Shown: piece after piece, positions 21,443 to 34,738 of the stretch
Position numbering within the stretch: the stretch's first letter is position 1
How the letters are laid out: each line of letters starts with the position of its first letter
DNA from: Deefgea tanakiae
GTDB taxonomy: Bacteria; Pseudomonadota; Gammaproteobacteria; Burkholderiales; Chitinibacteraceae
Assembly (NCBI RefSeq): GCF_019665765.1
Contig: NZ_CP081150.1
Location: 3,286,001-3,350,000, forward strand
Reading direction: 5' to 3'
DNA length: 64,000 nt
Translations under genes and position numbers: made by a program
The notes under the pieces: model-generated
Told to the model about the DNA's origin: nothing
What the model saw: the letters and a program-made list of their open reading frames with translations, nothing else
The model's database searches: none

Positions 21443-23350
21443 ATGCGCTATCCCGTTCGATATGATGTGATTGTAGTTGGTGGTGGCCATGCCGGTACCG
21501 AAGCTGCACTAGCCAGTGCCCGTATGGGGCGTAAAACATTACTGCTGACCCACAATATCGAAACCTTAGGGCAAATGAGTTGCAATCCTTCGATTGGCGG
21601 GATTGGTAAAGGCCATTTAGTGCGTGAAGTGGATGCATTGGGTGGCGCTATGGCCTTGGCGACGGATATGGGGGGGATTCAATTTAAGACCCTTAACGCC
21701 AGTAAAGGCCCCGCAGTACGCGCAACGCGAGCGCAAGCGGATCGAGTGTTATACAAAGCTGCAATTCGTGGCATGCTTGAAAATCAAGACAATCTCGATA
21801 TCTTCCAGCAAGCGGTAGATGATTTATTGCTCGATGGCGATAAAGTCATTGGTGCGGTGACACAAATCGGCATTGAGTTCATGGCCTCCAGTGTCGTACT
21901 CACTGCTGGCACCTTCCTCGGTGGCAAAATTCACGTCGGGATGGAAAACTCAGTCGGTGGCCGAGCTGGCGATCCGGCATCGATTACTTTGTCGCATAAA
22001 TTGCGCGAGCTGAAATTACCTGTTGGCCGTTTAAAAACGGGCACGCCGCCTCGTATTGATGGTCGCACGATTAATTTAGCTATTCTCGAAATTCAGCCGG
22101 GTGATACACCAGAGCCCGTGTTCTCGGTGCGCGGCAATCAAGCGATGCATCCGCGACAAATGCCGTGTTGGATTGCGCATACCAATGAACGCACGCATGA
22201 CATTATTCGTTCTGGCTTTGATCGTAGCCCGATGTTTACTGGCAAGATTGAAGGTGTTGGCCCGCGCTACTGCCCAAGTATTGAAGACAAAATCAATCGT
22301 TTTGCTGACAAAGACAGCCATCAGATTTTCCTTGAGCCTGAAGGCCTCACGACGCATGAGTTTTATCCGAACGGGATTTCAACCAGTTTGCCGTTTGATA
22401 TTCAATTGGCCGCGGTGCAGTCGATGGTGGGCCTTGAAAATGCGCGCATTATTCGTCCTGGCTACGCGATTGAATATGATTATTTTGATCCGCGAGCACT
22501 CAAAAATAGCTTTGAATCGAAAGCGATTGCGGGCCTGTTTTTTGCTGGCCAAATCAATGGTACGACCGGTTACGAAGAAGCGGCTGCGCAAGGTTTGTTT
22601 GCGGGCTTGAATGCAGCACTCTATGCGCGTGATGAAGCGCCATGGTGTCCAGGGCGTGATGAGGCGTATATAGGGGTATTGGTCGATGACCTAGTTAGTA
22701 AGGGCGTTACCGAGCCATACCGTATGTTTACGAGCCGAGCGGAGTTCCGTCTCCAATTGCGTGAAGACAATGCGGATTTGCGCTTGACTGAACATGGCCG
22801 TCGTTTAGGCTTGGTCGGTGATGCGCAGTGGCAAGCGTTTGAAACCAAGCGCGAAGCGGTAGCGGTGGAATTGGAGCGCATTAAGTCAACGTGGGTAAAC
22901 CCAAAAATCCTCGCCGCTTCAGAGGCTGAGCGCGTGCTGGGTAAGGCGATTGAGCGTGAATACACCTTGGCCGATTTATTGCGCCGCCCAGAAGTCACTT
23001 ATGCGAGTTTGATGACTTTGGATGTGGCTGGGCCAGGCGTTGCAGATGAAAAAGTCGCCGAACAAATTGAGATTCAGGTTAAATATCAAGGTTACATTGA
23101 ACGGCAACAGTACGAAGTCGCAAAACGCGATACCCTAGAGGACGTCGTGTTGCCCAACGATTTCGATTACAGCGTGGTTTCTGGTCTGTCGAAAGAAATC
23201 CAGCAAAAATTAACGACCCAACGTCCACAGACTTTGGGCTTAGCTTCGCGCATTTCGGGTGTTACGCCTGCTGCGTTGGCCTTATTGGTCGTCTATCTCA
23301 AGAAAAGTCAGTTGGTCGCCGCAAGCCAGCAAAATAAGGTAGAAATTTAA
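21443..23350 (+). CDS. mnmG: tRNA uridine-5-carboxymethylaminomethyl modification enzyme, FAD subunit
   Basis: With MnmE it installs the (carboxymethyl)aminomethyl group at wobble U34 of several tRNAs. The ATG at 21443 ([18 protein letters not shown]) matches the family start and gives 635 residues, normal size. Visible are the FAD dinucleotide fold [19 protein letters not shown] (about 10-28), [23 protein letters not shown] (about 46-68, shortened here), [13 protein letters not shown] (about 194) and [14 protein letters not shown] (about 371). First gene of the mnmG-rsmG-parA-parB block, whose conserved position in related bacteria is near the replication origin. The stop overlaps the rsmG start by one base (TAATG). 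Confidence 0.97.
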   Translation: MRYPVRYDVIVVGGGHAGTEAALASARMGRKTLLLTHNIETLGQMSCNPSIGGIGKGHLVREVDALGGAMALATDMGGIQFKTLNASKGPAVRATRAQADRVLYKAAIRGMLENQDNLDIFQQAVDDLLLDGDKVIGAVTQIGIEFMASSVVLTAGTFLGGKIHVGMENSVGGRAGDPASITLSHKLRELKLPVGRLKTGTPPRIDGRTINLAILEIQPGDTPEPVFSVRGNQAMHPRQMPCWIAHTNERTHDIIRSGFDRSPMFTGKIEGVGPRYCPSIEDKINRFADKDSHQIFLEPEGLTTHEFYPNGISTSLPFDIQLAAVQSMVGLENARIIRPGYAIEYDYFDPRALKNSFESKAIAGLFFAGQINGTTGYEEAAAQGLFAGLNAALYARDEAPWCPGRDEAYIGVLVDDLVSKGVTEPYRMFTSRAEFRLQLREDNADLRLTEHGRRLGLVGDAQWQAFETKREAVAVELERIKSTWVNPKILAASEAERVLGKAIEREYTLADLLRRPEVTYASLMTLDVAGPGVADEKVAEQIEIQVKYQGYIERQQYEVAKRDTLEDVVLPNDFDYSVVSGLSKEIQQKLTTQRPQTLGLASRISGVTPAALALLVVYLKKSQLVAASQQNKVEI

Positions 23351-24000
23351 TGAATGCAGTGACAGATAAAAGTCTAGCCGACACTTTAGCGCAAGGCTTG
23401 GTGGCAATGGGCCTAGCGCTCAGTACTGAGCAGCAAGCAAAATTACTGGCGTATGTGGGTTTGCTGGATAAATGGAATAAAACCTATAGCTTAACGGCGA
23501 TTCGTGAGCCTGAGCGCATGGTGCCGCATCATCTGCTCGATTCCTTGGCGCCGTTGAATAAATTACCAGCCCACGCCTTGCGGATGTTGGATGTGGGTTC
23601 TGGCTTTGGCACGCCAGGCATTCCATTGGCGATTGCGCGCCCTGATTGGCAGCTCACTTTGCTCGACTCAAACCATAAAAAAACGACGTTTTTGCGCCAA
23701 GCGATTTTGGAGTTGAAGCTCGATAACGTGACGGTGGTGACCGATCGTGTTGAAGCGTATCAGCCAGAAGCAGGTTTTCAGGTGATTACTTCTCGCGCGT
23801 TCTCTGAATTGGCTGAATTCATTCGTCTGACAACACACTTGTTGGCTGAAGGTGGCGAGTGGGCCGCGCTCAAAGGGGTATATCCCTACGAAGAAATCGC
23901 GCTATTACCTAGTAGCGTACACGTGGTAGGGGTAGATAGTTTGGCGGTACCTGGACTGGATGCAGAACGCCACTTGGTGCATGTGGCTAAAGTTGTTTGA
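23350..24000 (+). CDS. rsmG: 16S rRNA (guanine(527)-N7)-methyltransferase
   Basis: Methylates G527 of 16S rRNA; loss confers low-level streptomycin resistance in other bacteria. The 216 residues fit the family. Motifs are [25 protein letters not shown] (about 38-62, shortened in family comparison), the SAM site [17 protein letters not shown] (about 79-95) and [10 protein letters not shown] (about 140). Translation is coupled to mnmG through TAATG at 23348-23352. Confidence 0.96.
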   Translation: MNAVTDKSLADTLAQGLVAMGLALSTEQQAKLLAYVGLLDKWNKTYSLTAIREPERMVPHHLLDSLAPLNKLPAHALRMLDVGSGFGTPGIPLAIARPDWQLTLLDSNHKKTTFLRQAILELKLDNVTVVTDRVEAYQPEAGFQVITSRAFSELAEFIRLTTHLLAEGGEWAALKGVYPYEEIALLPSSVHVVGVDSLAVPGLDAERHLVHVAKVV

Positions 24001-24049
24001 TCTTCAGGCAGTTCACTCTAAAGCGACTCCAACCCCAGCGGGAACGACG

Positions 24050-24835
24050 ATGAAAGTGTTGGCCATAGCAAATCAAAAAGGTGGCGTAGGTAAAACGACG
24101 ACCGCAGTCAATTTGGCGGCGAGCTTGGCGCACTTGGGCAAGCGTGTGCTGCTGGTTGATTTGGATCCACAAGCGAATGCGACGATGGGTTCGGGTATCG
24201 ACAAATCGAAACTTAAACATTCGACGTATTCCTTATTGCTGGGCGACTCAAGCATTGAACAAACGCTCAAAACTTCTGAAAGTGGTGGCTATGATTTGCT
24301 ACCTGCGTCACGGGATTTAGCGGGCGCAGAAGTAGAGTTGGTGGATGCCGATTCGCGTGAAACCCGCTTGAAAACTGCTTTGGCACGTGTTGCAGTCAAT
24401 TACGATTACATTTTGCTTGATTGCCCGCCAGCTCTGAATTTGCTGACCTTGAATGGCTTAGTTGCCGCGGATGCGGTGATGATTCCGATGCAGTGCGAAT
24501 ATTTTGCGCTAGAAGGTTTGTCGGATTTGGTCAATACGCTGCGCAGAATTAAGCAAAATCTAAATAAGAAAATTGAGATTGAAGGTTTGCTTCGGACGAT
24601 GTTTGACCCGCGCTCGACCTTAGCGCAGCAAGTCTCTGAGCAGCTCGTCAAGCATTTCACCAGCAAGCTCTACCATACGGTGATTCCGCGTAATGTGCGC
24701 CTTGCCGAGGCGCCGAGTTATGGCCGTCCTATTTTGGCTTACGATAAGTCCTCCAAAGGTGCGCAAGCCTACTTGCAGCTCGCTGAAGAAATGTTAGCGC
24801 GGCACGATGCACTTGAAGCAGTCCCCACGGTTTAA
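24050..24835 (+). CDS. parA: chromosome partitioning ATPase ParA
   Basis: A Walker-type ATPase that drives segregation of the origin region with ParB. ATG 24050 (MKVLAIANQKGGVGKTT) gives 262 residues and places the deviant Walker A KGGVGKTT at about 10-17; the upstream in-frame ATG at 23960 lies inside rsmG and is rejected. Walker A' DLDPQANAT (about 41-49) and Walker B YILLDCPPAL (about 118-127) are present. The N-terminus is short, as in chromosomal Soj-like ParA proteins. Confidence 0.95.
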   Translation: MKVLAIANQKGGVGKTTTAVNLAASLAHLGKRVLLVDLDPQANATMGSGIDKSKLKHSTYSLLLGDSSIEQTLKTSESGGYDLLPASRDLAGAEVELVDADSRETRLKTALARVAVNYDYILLDCPPALNLLTLNGLVAADAVMIPMQCEYFALEGLSDLVNTLRRIKQNLNKKIEIEGLLRTMFDPRSTLAQQVSEQLVKHFTSKLYHTVIPRNVRLAEAPSYGRPILAYDKSSKGAQAYLQLAEEMLARHDALEAVPTV

Positions 24836-24851
24836 TTGGAATTCAATTTTT

Positions 24852-25688
24852 ATGGTAAGTAAAAAATTCAAAGGTCTTGGCCGTGGTTTGGATGCCTTGA
24901 TGGGCGACCCATCGGCAGGCGATATGCTGAAAACTTTGCCGCTCGATGCGCTGCAGCCGGGTAAATACCAGCCGCGAACTTTGATGAATGAAGAAGCACT
25001 CGAAGAATTGGCCGATTCCATCCGCGCACAAGGCTTGATGCAGCCGGTGCTAGTGCGTGAAATTGATATTGATCGTTATGAAATTATTGCCGGGGAGCGT
25101 CGCTGGCGCGCCTCGCAACGCGCCGGATTGACTGAGATCCCCGCGCTGGTTCGTGTGATTGCCGATGAAACGGCATTGGCAATGGCCTTAATCGAGAATA
25201 TTCAACGTGAAAATCTCAATCCACTCGAAGAAGCAGTTGGGATCCAACGTTTAGTCGACGAGTTTGGTTTAACGCAAGAGTCGGCCGCGCAAGCGGTTGG
25301 CAAGTCTCGCTCGAGTGTTGCTAATCTATTACGGCTACTGAATTTAACAGAGCCCGTGCGCGACATGTTGATGGCGGGGCATCTGGATATGGGCCATGCG
25401 CGTGCTTTGCTGCCGCTCGATACCCTACAACAGCTTGAGGCCGCACGATTAGTCGTCTTGAAAGGTCTGTCGGTACGTGATGTAGAAGCGTTGGTCAAAA
25501 AAATGCAGCAAGAGCCGGTCGCCGCTAAAGAAAAACAAGTTGACCCTGATGTATTGCGTTTACAGGAAAGTGTTTCGGAGCGAATCGGCGCACGTGTGCT
25601 GATTCAATCTGGCAAGAAGGGGAGTGGCAAGGTGACGATTGAATATGGCAGTCTTGATCAGCTGGATTCATTGCTGAGTCGTTTGTAA
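24852..25688 (+). CDS. parB: chromosome partitioning protein ParB
   Basis: A CTP-dependent DNA clamp that loads at parS. ATG 24852 (MVSKKFKGLGRGLDALMGD) gives 279 residues. Motifs are the ParA-interacting N-terminus KGLGRGLDALMG, box I GKYQPRT (about 36-42), the CTP-site GERRWRASQRAG (about 81-92), ENIQRENLNPLEEA (about 115) and the helix-turn-helix QESAAQAVGKSRSSVANLLRL (about 140, shortened here to the core AVGKSRSSVANLL). No perfect parS palindrome is seen nearby. Confidence 0.95.
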   Translation: MVSKKFKGLGRGLDALMGDPSAGDMLKTLPLDALQPGKYQPRTLMNEEALEELADSIRAQGLMQPVLVREIDIDRYEIIAGERRWRASQRAGLTEIPALVRVIADETALAMALIENIQRENLNPLEEAVGIQRLVDEFGLTQESAAQAVGKSRSSVANLLRLLNLTEPVRDMLMAGHLDMGHARALLPLDTLQQLEAARLVVLKGLSVRDVEALVKKMQQEPVAAKEKQVDPDVLRLQESVSERIGARVLIQSGKKGSGKVTIEYGSLDQLDSLLSRL

Positions 25689-25834
25689 GTTTTTGGTGCA
25701 TGCTAAAGCTTCAAAATGAAGCGTGACTGTGAAAGCGGCCGCAATATTCGATTTGTTACTGTTTTTGAAAGAATTTATGCCGTTTTTTATTTGTCATGAA
25801 ATAAAAATAAATCTGATAAAGTCAACGGTAAAAA

Positions 25835-25864
25835 TTGACTCAGGGCAAATCAACTACGTATAAT
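25835..25864 (+). promoter_or_regulatory. promoter of the ATP synthase operon
   Basis: TTGACT (25835-25840), an 18-bp spacer and a perfect TATAAT (25859-25864), with start of transcription expected about 20 bases before the atpI ATG. The upstream gap is AT-rich. Confidence 0.78.
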
Positions 25865-25890
25865 CGCGTCGTTTCTCTTACGGTGGTGCT

Positions 25891-26262
25891 ATGTACGGGA
25901 AGGCACAGATTCGGGGCGTGATTCGACTCAAGGTCGCTTTTACAATAGTCCTTACAATTGCGCTTTTTTTGATCGTAGGTCAAAAAGCGGCAATTGCCAG
26001 TTTTTTCGGTGGTTTGATCGCCGTGCTAGGCAGTGTGTTGTACTCACTGATTGCCTATAGCGCGGGGATTGCCGCCGCCGCAGAATTGCTGCGCAGACAC
26101 TTCGCTGCAGAAATGGCCAAGTTGTCGCTGACGCTGATTGCGTTTGCAGCATTCTTTATGTTTTATCGGGAAGTCGCTTGGGTTTGGGTGTTCGTCGGAT
26201 ACCTTGTTGCAGCAAGCGCCTACTGGTTTGGGCTTTTAATTAAATTTGACGGTAAAAAGTAA
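25891..26262 (+). CDS. atpI: ATP synthase subunit I (AtpI assembly protein)
   Basis: A 123-residue membrane protein with four predicted helices (about 12-30, 35-57, 73-92, 97-116). AtpI proteins help assemble the c-ring and are not part of the finished enzyme. It is first in the operon, with the stop 3 bp from the atpB start. The sequence is poorly conserved across bacteria, so the call rests on position, size and topology. Confidence 0.85.
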   Translation: MYGKAQIRGVIRLKVAFTIVLTIALFLIVGQKAAIASFFGGLIAVLGSVLYSLIAYSAGIAAAAELLRRHFAAEMAKLSLTLIAFAAFFMFYREVAWVWVFVGYLVAASAYWFGLLIKFDGKK

Positions 26263-27069
<807 letters not shown>

Positions 27070-27093
27070 GATTTCTGTCTGATAGCGTGTGTC

Positions 27094-27140
27094 GGTTGGG
27101 TGCACGATGTTAGACAAAGCTTTACCCAACCTTGTTTTTT
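27094..27140 (+). promoter_or_regulatory. terminator-like hairpin between atpB and atpE
   Basis: GGTTGGGT (27094-27101) pairs with ACCCAACC (27124-27131) across 22 nt and is followed by TTGTTTTTT. It could be a partial terminator, an RNA-processing or stability element, or a translation enhancer ahead of subunit c, which is needed in roughly tenfold excess. Confidence 0.45.
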
Positions 27141-27147
27141 GATTTAA

Positions 27148-27459
<312 letters not shown>

Positions 27460-27492
27460 TCATTTGATCAGCCTTTAAGGAGGACAATCAGC

Positions 27493-27963
27493 GTGGAATT
27501 TAATTCGTCTCTCATAGGTCAGATGATCACTTTTGGTCTCTTGATCCTGTTCACGATGAAGTTCGTTTGGCCTCCGCTGACTAAGATGATGGATGAGCGT
27601 GCTAAACGCATTGCGGACGGCCTAGCCTCTGCAGATCGTGCTAAGCAAGACCTCGAAAATGCTGAGAAAAAATCAGCAGAAAAATTGCGTGAAGCTAAGC
27701 AAAGCGCAGCCGAGATCATCGCCCATGCAGAAAAGCGTGCAGCGCAACTTCTCGATGAAGCCAAAGGCAATGCAAAAGTGGAAGGCGAACGCCTGATCGC
27801 TGGCGCCCAAGGTGAAATCGAACAGCAAATTCAGCAAGCAAAAGAAACGCTTCGCCAACAAGTCGCTACTTTAGCGGTTGCGGGTGCTGAGCAAATCTTG
27901 CGTCGCGAAATCGATGCCGCTAAACATGCTGAGATGCTGACATCTATCAAAGCGGAACTGTAA
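27493..27963 (+). CDS. atpF: F1Fo ATP synthase subunit b
   Basis: The peripheral-stalk subunit: one N-terminal membrane helix (about 5-25, ending MKFVWPPL), then a long charged coiled coil to residue 156. It starts with GTG at 27493 behind a perfect AAGGAGGAC (27478-27486). Eight bases separate it from atpH. Confidence 0.96.
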   Translation: MEFNSSLIGQMITFGLLILFTMKFVWPPLTKMMDERAKRIADGLASADRAKQDLENAEKKSAEKLREAKQSAAEIIAHAEKRAAQLLDEAKGNAKVEGERLIAGAQGEIEQQIQQAKETLRQQVATLAVAGAEQILRREIDAAKHAEMLTSIKAEL

Positions 27964-27970
27964 GACAGTC

Positions 27971-28507
27971 ATGGCAGAACTTATAACCGTCGCTAGACCC
28001 TACGCCGAGGCCGTATTCCGGCTGGCTAAAGAAAGCAATGCGCTTTCTCAATGGTCAGATGTGCTTGGTAACTTGGCATTAATTGCTGATAACCAATCTG
28101 TTCTAGACGTAGTGGCTAATCCGAAGTGTTCTGTTGATCAAGTACAGGAGCTGTTGGTTGGGCTCCTGGGTGCTGACGCAAACGCCGAGGTTAAAAACTT
28201 CCTGGCAGCAGTGCTCGAAAATCGTCGATTTGCCACTTTACCTGCGGTATCGACTTTGTTTGAACAACTGAAAGCGGCAGACGAAGGTGTAGCGCAAGCT
28301 CACATTGAATCTGCTTTTGCTATGACTGATGCCCAACTGGCCGAACTGACGGCTACACTCACTCAGCAACTTAACCGCAAGATCAGTGCCGACGTTAGCG
28401 TCAACCCCGAGTTAATCGGTGGTGTGAAAATTACGATTGGTGACTTGGTTATTGATGCCTCTGTTAGTGGCAAATTAACCACCCTTGCGACAAGCCTGAA
28501 GAGTTAG
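27971..28507 (+). CDS. atpH: F1Fo ATP synthase subunit delta
   Basis: 178 residues, joining the b dimer to the top of F1. It has the N-terminal [16 protein letters not shown] and C-terminal [20 protein letters not shown] motifs that define the OSCP/delta family. Tightly spaced between atpF and atpA. Confidence 0.96.
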   Translation: MAELITVARPYAEAVFRLAKESNALSQWSDVLGNLALIADNQSVLDVVANPKCSVDQVQELLVGLLGADANAEVKNFLAAVLENRRFATLPAVSTLFEQLKAADEGVAQAHIESAFAMTDAQLAELTATLTQQLNRKISADVSVNPELIGGVKITIGDLVIDASVSGKLTTLATSLKS

Positions 28508-28515
28508 GAGAAATC

Positions 28516-30057
28516 ATGCAACTTAATCCGTCCGAAATCAGTGAACTGATTAAAGCTCGGATCCAAAATCTACCGCAAGGCGCACAATCCAGCACGACTG
28601 GTACTGTTGTGTCGGTAACTGACGGTATCGTGCGTGTGCACGGTTTATCGGAAGTTATGCAAGGTGAGATGTTGGAGTTCCCGGGTAATACCTTCGGTTT
28701 GGCGCTTAACTTAGAGCGCGATTCTGTTGGTGCTGTTATTTTAGGTGACTACAAACACATCGCTGAAGGCGATGAGGTTAAATGTACAGGTCGCATCTTG
28801 GAAGTCCCAATCGGTCGTGAATTGATCGGTCGCGTTGTTAACGCATTGGGTCAACCTATCGACGGCAAAGGCCCATTGGGCACAACGCTTTCTGCTCCGA
28901 TTGAAAAAATCGCACCAGGCGTTATTGCTCGTCAATCAGTATCACAACCATTGCAAACCGGTATCAAGTCAATTGATACCATGGTTCCAGTGGGCCGTGG
29001 TCAACGTGAGTTGATCATTGGTGACCGTCAAACAGGTAAAACTGCTGTTGCTCTTGACGCGATCATTAACCAAAAAGGTACTGGCGTTACTTGTATCTAC
29101 GTGGCGATTGGTCAAAAAGCGTCTTCTATTGCGAACGTGGTTCGTAAATTGGAAGAGCACGGTGCTTTGGGTCACACGATTGTTGTTGCTGCTGCCGCTT
29201 CTGAAGCTGCTGCATTGCAATACATCGCTGCATACTCTGGTTGCACGATGGGTGAGTACTTCCGCGACCTCGGCGAAGATGCGTTGATCGTTTACGATGA
29301 TTTGTCTAAGCAAGCTGTTGCTTACCGTCAAATTTCGTTGCTATTGCGCCGTCCTCCGGGCCGTGAAGCATTCCCTGGCGACGTTTTCTATCTCCACAGC
29401 CGCTTGTTGGAACGCGCATCGCGTATCAATGAAGTTGAAGTTGAGAAATTGACGAATGGCGCAGTGAAAGGCAAAACTGGCTCATTGACTGCATTGCCTA
29501 TCATCGAAACGCAAGCGGGTGACGTTTCTGCTTTCGTTCCAACGAACGTAATTTCGATTACTGACGGTCAGATCTTCTTGGAAACTGACTTGTTCAACGC
29601 GGGTATTCGCCCAGCGATGAATGCGGGTATTTCGGTTTCACGTGTTGGTGGCGCTGCGCAAACTAAAGTCATCAAGAAATTGGGTGGCGGTGTGCGTTTG
29701 GCATTGGCTCAGTATCGTGAATTGGCAGCTTTTGCTCAGTTCGCATCTGACCTTGACGAAGCAACACGCAAGCAATTGGAACGCGGCAAGATGGTTACTG
29801 AGTTGATGAAACAAGCTCAGTACGCACCAATGAAAGTCGGCGAGTTGGGTGTTACCCTGCTTCTGATTAACAAAGGCGTTTATGATGACGTTGCTGTTGA
29901 TCGTGCCTTGGCTTTTGAAGCTGCATTCTTGAGCGAACTGAAAGCCAATCACGCTGATGTATTGGATCGCGTTGATGCCAAGGGCGACCTGTCATCTGAC
30001 GACGAAGCAGTCATCTTGAAAGCGGCGAATGCCTTTAAAGCCGGCGCTGCTTACTGA
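28516..30057 (+). CDS. atpA: F1Fo ATP synthase subunit alpha
   Basis: 513 residues, the non-catalytic nucleotide-binding subunit. The Walker A GDRQTGKT is at about 169-176 and the family signature [14 protein letters not shown] at about 364-377. It has a clear AGGAG eight bases before the ATG. Strongly biased codon use indicates high expression. Confidence 0.98.
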   Translation: MQLNPSEISELIKARIQNLPQGAQSSTTGTVVSVTDGIVRVHGLSEVMQGEMLEFPGNTFGLALNLERDSVGAVILGDYKHIAEGDEVKCTGRILEVPIGRELIGRVVNALGQPIDGKGPLGTTLSAPIEKIAPGVIARQSVSQPLQTGIKSIDTMVPVGRGQRELIIGDRQTGKTAVALDAIINQKGTGVTCIYVAIGQKASSIANVVRKLEEHGALGHTIVVAAAASEAAALQYIAAYSGCTMGEYFRDLGEDALIVYDDLSKQAVAYRQISLLLRRPPGREAFPGDVFYLHSRLLERASRINEVEVEKLTNGAVKGKTGSLTALPIIETQAGDVSAFVPTNVISITDGQIFLETDLFNAGIRPAMNAGISVSRVGGAAQTKVIKKLGGGVRLALAQYRELAAFAQFASDLDEATRKQLERGKMVTELMKQAQYAPMKVGELGVTLLLINKGVYDDVAVDRALAFEAAFLSELKANHADVLDRVDAKGDLSSDDEAVILKAANAFKAGAAY

Positions 30058-30085
30058 TTTGAGACGTTGATAAAAGGATCAAATC

Positions 30086-30955
30086 ATGGCAAGCGGTAAA
30101 GAGATTCGTACTAAGATCAAGAGCGTAAAAAACACGCAAAAGATCACCCGCGCCATGGAAATGGTTGCCACGTCGAAAATGCGCAAGGCTCAAGAGCGTA
30201 TGAAAGCGGCCCGCCCTTACGGTGAAAAAATCCGTAATGTGGCTGGCCACTTGAGCCAAGCTTTAGTCGACTATGAGCATCCATATCTCCAAACGCGCGA
30301 CACCGTCAAGCGGGTTGGCCTGATTATGGTGTCTTCGGACAAAGGGTTGTGCGGTGGTTTAAATACCAACGCCCTGCGTTCGGCTTTCAATAAAATGAAA
30401 GAATTGCATAACAATGGCGTTGAAACCGTTGTAACAGCAATCGGCAATAAAGGTTTGGGTTTCATGAAGCGCAATGGCGCGAAGGTGGTTTCTTCGGCTA
30501 TTGGTCTTGGTGATACGCCACACTTGGAACAGCTGATTGGCCCGATCAAAGTGATGATCGATGCGTATATCGCTGGTGAAGTAGACGAAGTACATATCGT
30601 TTACACGCGTTTTATCAATACGATGAAACAAGAGCCAGTAATTGAGCAATTGCTACCACTAGCAAGCGAAGCGTTTGAAAAACCGAAGTCTGCGCACAAC
30701 TGGGAATACCTGTATGAGCCAGATGCAAAAACGGTTGTTGATGATTTGATGAACCGCTATATCGAGGCCTTGGTTTACCAAGCCGTAGCGGAAAACATTG
30801 CATCAGAACAAGCTGCACGTATGGTGGCAATGAAGGCTGCAACTGACAACGCGGACAATGTAATCGGCTCCCTGCAACTGCTGTACAACAAAACGCGTCA
30901 AGCGGCAATTACGAAAGAACTTTCGGAAATTGTTGGCGGCGCAGCAGCAGTTTAA
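30086..30955 (+). CDS. atpG: F1Fo ATP synthase subunit gamma
   Basis: 289 residues, the rotating central shaft. The N-terminus [20 protein letters not shown] and C-terminus [19 protein letters not shown] form the coiled coil inserted into the alpha3beta3 hexamer. The internal [13 protein letters not shown] is a conserved gamma signature. Confidence 0.97.
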   Translation: MASGKEIRTKIKSVKNTQKITRAMEMVATSKMRKAQERMKAARPYGEKIRNVAGHLSQALVDYEHPYLQTRDTVKRVGLIMVSSDKGLCGGLNTNALRSAFNKMKELHNNGVETVVTAIGNKGLGFMKRNGAKVVSSAIGLGDTPHLEQLIGPIKVMIDAYIAGEVDEVHIVYTRFINTMKQEPVIEQLLPLASEAFEKPKSAHNWEYLYEPDAKTVVDDLMNRYIEALVYQAVAENIASEQAARMVAMKAATDNADNVIGSLQLLYNKTRQAAITKELSEIVGGAAAV

Positions 30956-32371
<1,416 letters not shown>

Positions 32372-32382
32372 GGGGTTAAGCG

Positions 32383-32811
32383 ATGGCCATGAGCATGCGT
32401 GTGGACGTAGTTAGTGCTGAAGAACTGATCTACTCTGGTGCCGCTGAGTTTATCTCGGCGCCTGCCGATAAGGGTGAGATTGGTATCTTACCGCGGCACG
32501 CTCCGTTGCTGACCCGCATTCGCCCGGGCGCGATCCGTATTAAGATCGCAAACTCGAACGAAGATGATGTCATTCTGTTTGTTTCAGGTGGCATGCTCGA
32601 AGTTCAGCCGGATGTGGTTACGGTATTGGCCGACACTGCGATTCGTGGCGCTGACATTGACGAAGCAAAAGCGTTGGAAGCTAAACGCCGCGCTGAAGAA
32701 TCATTGAAAAATTATTCGACGTCGATGGACTTTGCTATGGCGCAGGCCGAATTGATGGATGCAGTAGCGAAACTCGCTGTTGTGTCGAAATTGAAACGGG
32801 GCGGCCACTAA
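32383..32811 (+). CDS. atpC: F1Fo ATP synthase subunit epsilon
   Basis: 142 residues. An N-terminal beta-sandwich with [19 protein letters not shown] is followed by a C-terminal two-helix inhibitory domain containing the [12 protein letters not shown] segment. Last gene of the operon, with a terminator 40 bp on. Confidence 0.96.
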   Translation: MAMSMRVDVVSAEELIYSGAAEFISAPADKGEIGILPRHAPLLTRIRPGAIRIKIANSNEDDVILFVSGGMLEVQPDVVTVLADTAIRGADIDEAKALEAKRRAEESLKNYSTSMDFAMAQAELMDAVAKLAVVSKLKRGGH

Positions 32812-32851
32812 TCCTGCATTGAATGGTGCAAGATTAGCGATCTAAAAAATG

Positions 32852-32878
32852 AAAAAGGCAGCTTAGGCTGCCTTTTTC
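32852..32878 (+). terminator. intrinsic terminator of the ATP synthase operon
   Basis: AAAAAGGCAGC, a short loop and GGCTGCCTTTTT. Confidence 0.92.
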
Positions 32879-32890
32879 TTTGTCTGAACT

Positions 32891-33160
32891 CAGGGTCTGT
32901 TGACGTTTGGTTTGCGGATCGCGTTTGAGTGGCTTTGGGCCTGAAACAAGGCACGGTGCGCGTGACTTAGTCATTCTAAGTGAGCGCTTCGTAACGCAGT
33001 GTCAGGCCCAAAGCCGCCAAACCCGCAGGGCTGGGGCGCTTTTCGCGGCATCTCTTCGTTATTTCGTGCTCGAATAGCGGGCTATTGGTCGCACGAACTG
33101 CCTTGATCTGCCGCGAAAATCGCGCCAGCGCGACCGTAAACCAAACGTCAACAGACCCTA
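32891..33160 (+). repeat. 270-bp structured repeat, copy 2 (diverged)
   Basis: The same length and plan as copies 1 and 3 but clearly diverged. The termini are GGGTCTGTTGACGTTTGG and its exact complement. The left module (32938-33008) has hairpin ACTTAG-TCATT-CTAAGT and closing stem GGCTTTGGGCCTGA/TCAGGCCCAAAGCC. The right module (33047-33112) has TTTTCGCGGCA/TGCCGCGAAAA and inner AATAG-CGGG-CTATT. Changes relative to the other copies occur on both sides of each stem. It occupies most of the atpC-glmU gap; 33161-33263 holds only the glmU upstream sequence. Confidence 0.88.
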
Positions 33161-33263
33161 GGGCATGACAGATAAATTGCAATAAAGTGATGTCATGCTG
33201 TCCGTGCATTACGTTGAAGATTAGAATAGCGACAATTAATCAATTTTTTCTCAGGGATCCAAG

Positions 33264-34637
33264 ATGAGTTCTGCATTAAACGTGGTGATTTTAGCGGCCG
33301 GACAAGGTAAGCGGATGTATTCAAGTCTGCCTAAAGTCTTACATCGTTTAGCAGGCAAACCTTTGGTTCAACACGTTATCGATACCGCACGGCAATTGCA
33401 GCCACAAAAAATGGTCATCGTGTATGGTCATGGCGGGGAACAAGTCCAAAAGCAATTGGAAGCTCAAGCCGATTTAGCGTGGGCACATCAGGCCGAGCAA
33501 CTTGGTACGGGGCATGCGCTTGCGCAAGCTATTCCACAATGCGTAGGTGGCATTACCCTGATGTTGTATGGTGATGTGCCACTCACACGTTTAGCCACCA
33601 TTCAGTCCTTGCTTGAGGCCAGTGCAGGCGACAAGCTTGGGATTCTGACTGATATTTTAGAAGACGCTACCGGCTACGGTCGTATCGTCCGCGATGCCGC
33701 TGGCAAGGTGACTTGCATCGTCGAGCAAAAAGATTGCACACGTGAGCAAGCGCAGATTGGTGAAATGAATACCGGCATTTTGGCCTTGCCGACAGCGCGC
33801 GTAGCGGGTTGGTTGTCGGAACTCAAAAATGACAACGCCCAAGGCGAGTATTACGCAACGGATTTGATCGCGCTTGCTGTGCGCGATGGCGTTGAAATCG
33901 CAACCGTGCAGCCACAAGATCATTGGGAAGCTGAGGGTATCAATAACAAATTACAGTTGGCGGGTTTAGAGCGTATTCACCAAGCTGAAATCGCCAAGTC
34001 TTTGCTGACCGCAGGCGTGGGCTTGGCTGACCCTGCGCGGATTGATGTTCGTGGTACGCTCAAACATGGTCAAGATGTGTTGATCGACGTGAATTGCGTG
34101 TTTGAAGGTGACGTTGTACTCGGTAAAGGCGTAACGATTGGTGCCAATTGCGTACTGAAAAACGTGACAATTGCCGATGGTGCGGTGATTCATCCCTTCT
34201 GCCATTTGGAAGACGCCGTAGTTGGTGCTGGCAGCTTGATCGGCCCATACGCGCGTTTGCGCCCTGGTGCAGAGTTGGCCGAGCAAGTGCATATTGGTAA
34301 CTTTGTCGAAGTTAAGAAATCAACGGTGGGCGTCGGCTCGAAAGTGAATCATCTGAGCTATATTGGCGATGCAAAAATTGGTACTGGCGTGAATGTGGGC
34401 GCAGGGACAATTACTTGCAATTACGACGGTGTGAATAAATTCACCACAGTGATTGAAGACAATGTTCGAATTGGTAGCAATAATTCGCTCGTAGCACCTG
34501 TCACGATTGGTGCTGGTGCGACAACGGGCGCTGGTTCGGTGATCACTAAAGATGCGCCGGCTAATGCGTTGACGATTGCACGTGCCAAGCAACTCACGCT
34601 CAGTGGCTGGCAACGTCCCACAAAAATTACAAAATAA
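33264..34637 (+). CDS. glmU: bifunctional UDP-N-acetylglucosamine pyrophosphorylase / glucosamine-1-phosphate acetyltransferase
   Basis: Makes UDP-GlcNAc for peptidoglycan and LPS. 457 residues. The N-terminal uridyltransferase has [21 protein letters not shown] (residues 7-27, core LAAGQGKRM), QLGTGHAL and MLYGDVPL. The C-terminal left-handed beta-helix has hexapeptide repeats and the acetyltransferase residues around GNFVEVKKS and [12 protein letters not shown] (about 350-372). It starts downstream of repeat copy 2, probably from its own promoter. Confidence 0.97.
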   Translation: MSSALNVVILAAGQGKRMYSSLPKVLHRLAGKPLVQHVIDTARQLQPQKMVIVYGHGGEQVQKQLEAQADLAWAHQAEQLGTGHALAQAIPQCVGGITLMLYGDVPLTRLATIQSLLEASAGDKLGILTDILEDATGYGRIVRDAAGKVTCIVEQKDCTREQAQIGEMNTGILALPTARVAGWLSELKNDNAQGEYYATDLIALAVRDGVEIATVQPQDHWEAEGINNKLQLAGLERIHQAEIAKSLLTAGVGLADPARIDVRGTLKHGQDVLIDVNCVFEGDVVLGKGVTIGANCVLKNVTIADGAVIHPFCHLEDAVVGAGSLIGPYARLRPGAELAEQVHIGNFVEVKKSTVGVGSKVNHLSYIGDAKIGTGVNVGAGTITCNYDGVNKFTTVIEDNVRIGSNNSLVAPVTIGAGATTGAGSVITKDAPANALTIARAKQLTLSGWQRPTKITK

Positions 34638-34644
34638 TTGATAT

Positions 34645-34689
34645 GTATAGGCTTGTGGCCATTGATAAATAATGTCCACAGCCTAATAC
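34645..34689. repeat. GTATTG-type palindrome, copy f
   Basis: GTATAGGCTTGTGG pairs with CCACAGCCTAATAC with two single-base bulges, 8 bases after the glmU stop. Same outer sequence, length and position as copies a and b. Confidence 0.55.
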
Positions 34690-34738
34690 TTGTTGATTCT
34701 GTGTTGTTCGATTCAATGTTTCACATCTGGAGTACGCT

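Noticed and set aside
24350-24364. parS-like sequence GATTCGCGTGAAAC inside parA
   Set aside because: Only 12 of 14 positions match the parS core and one half-site is broken. I could not find a perfect parS in the window.
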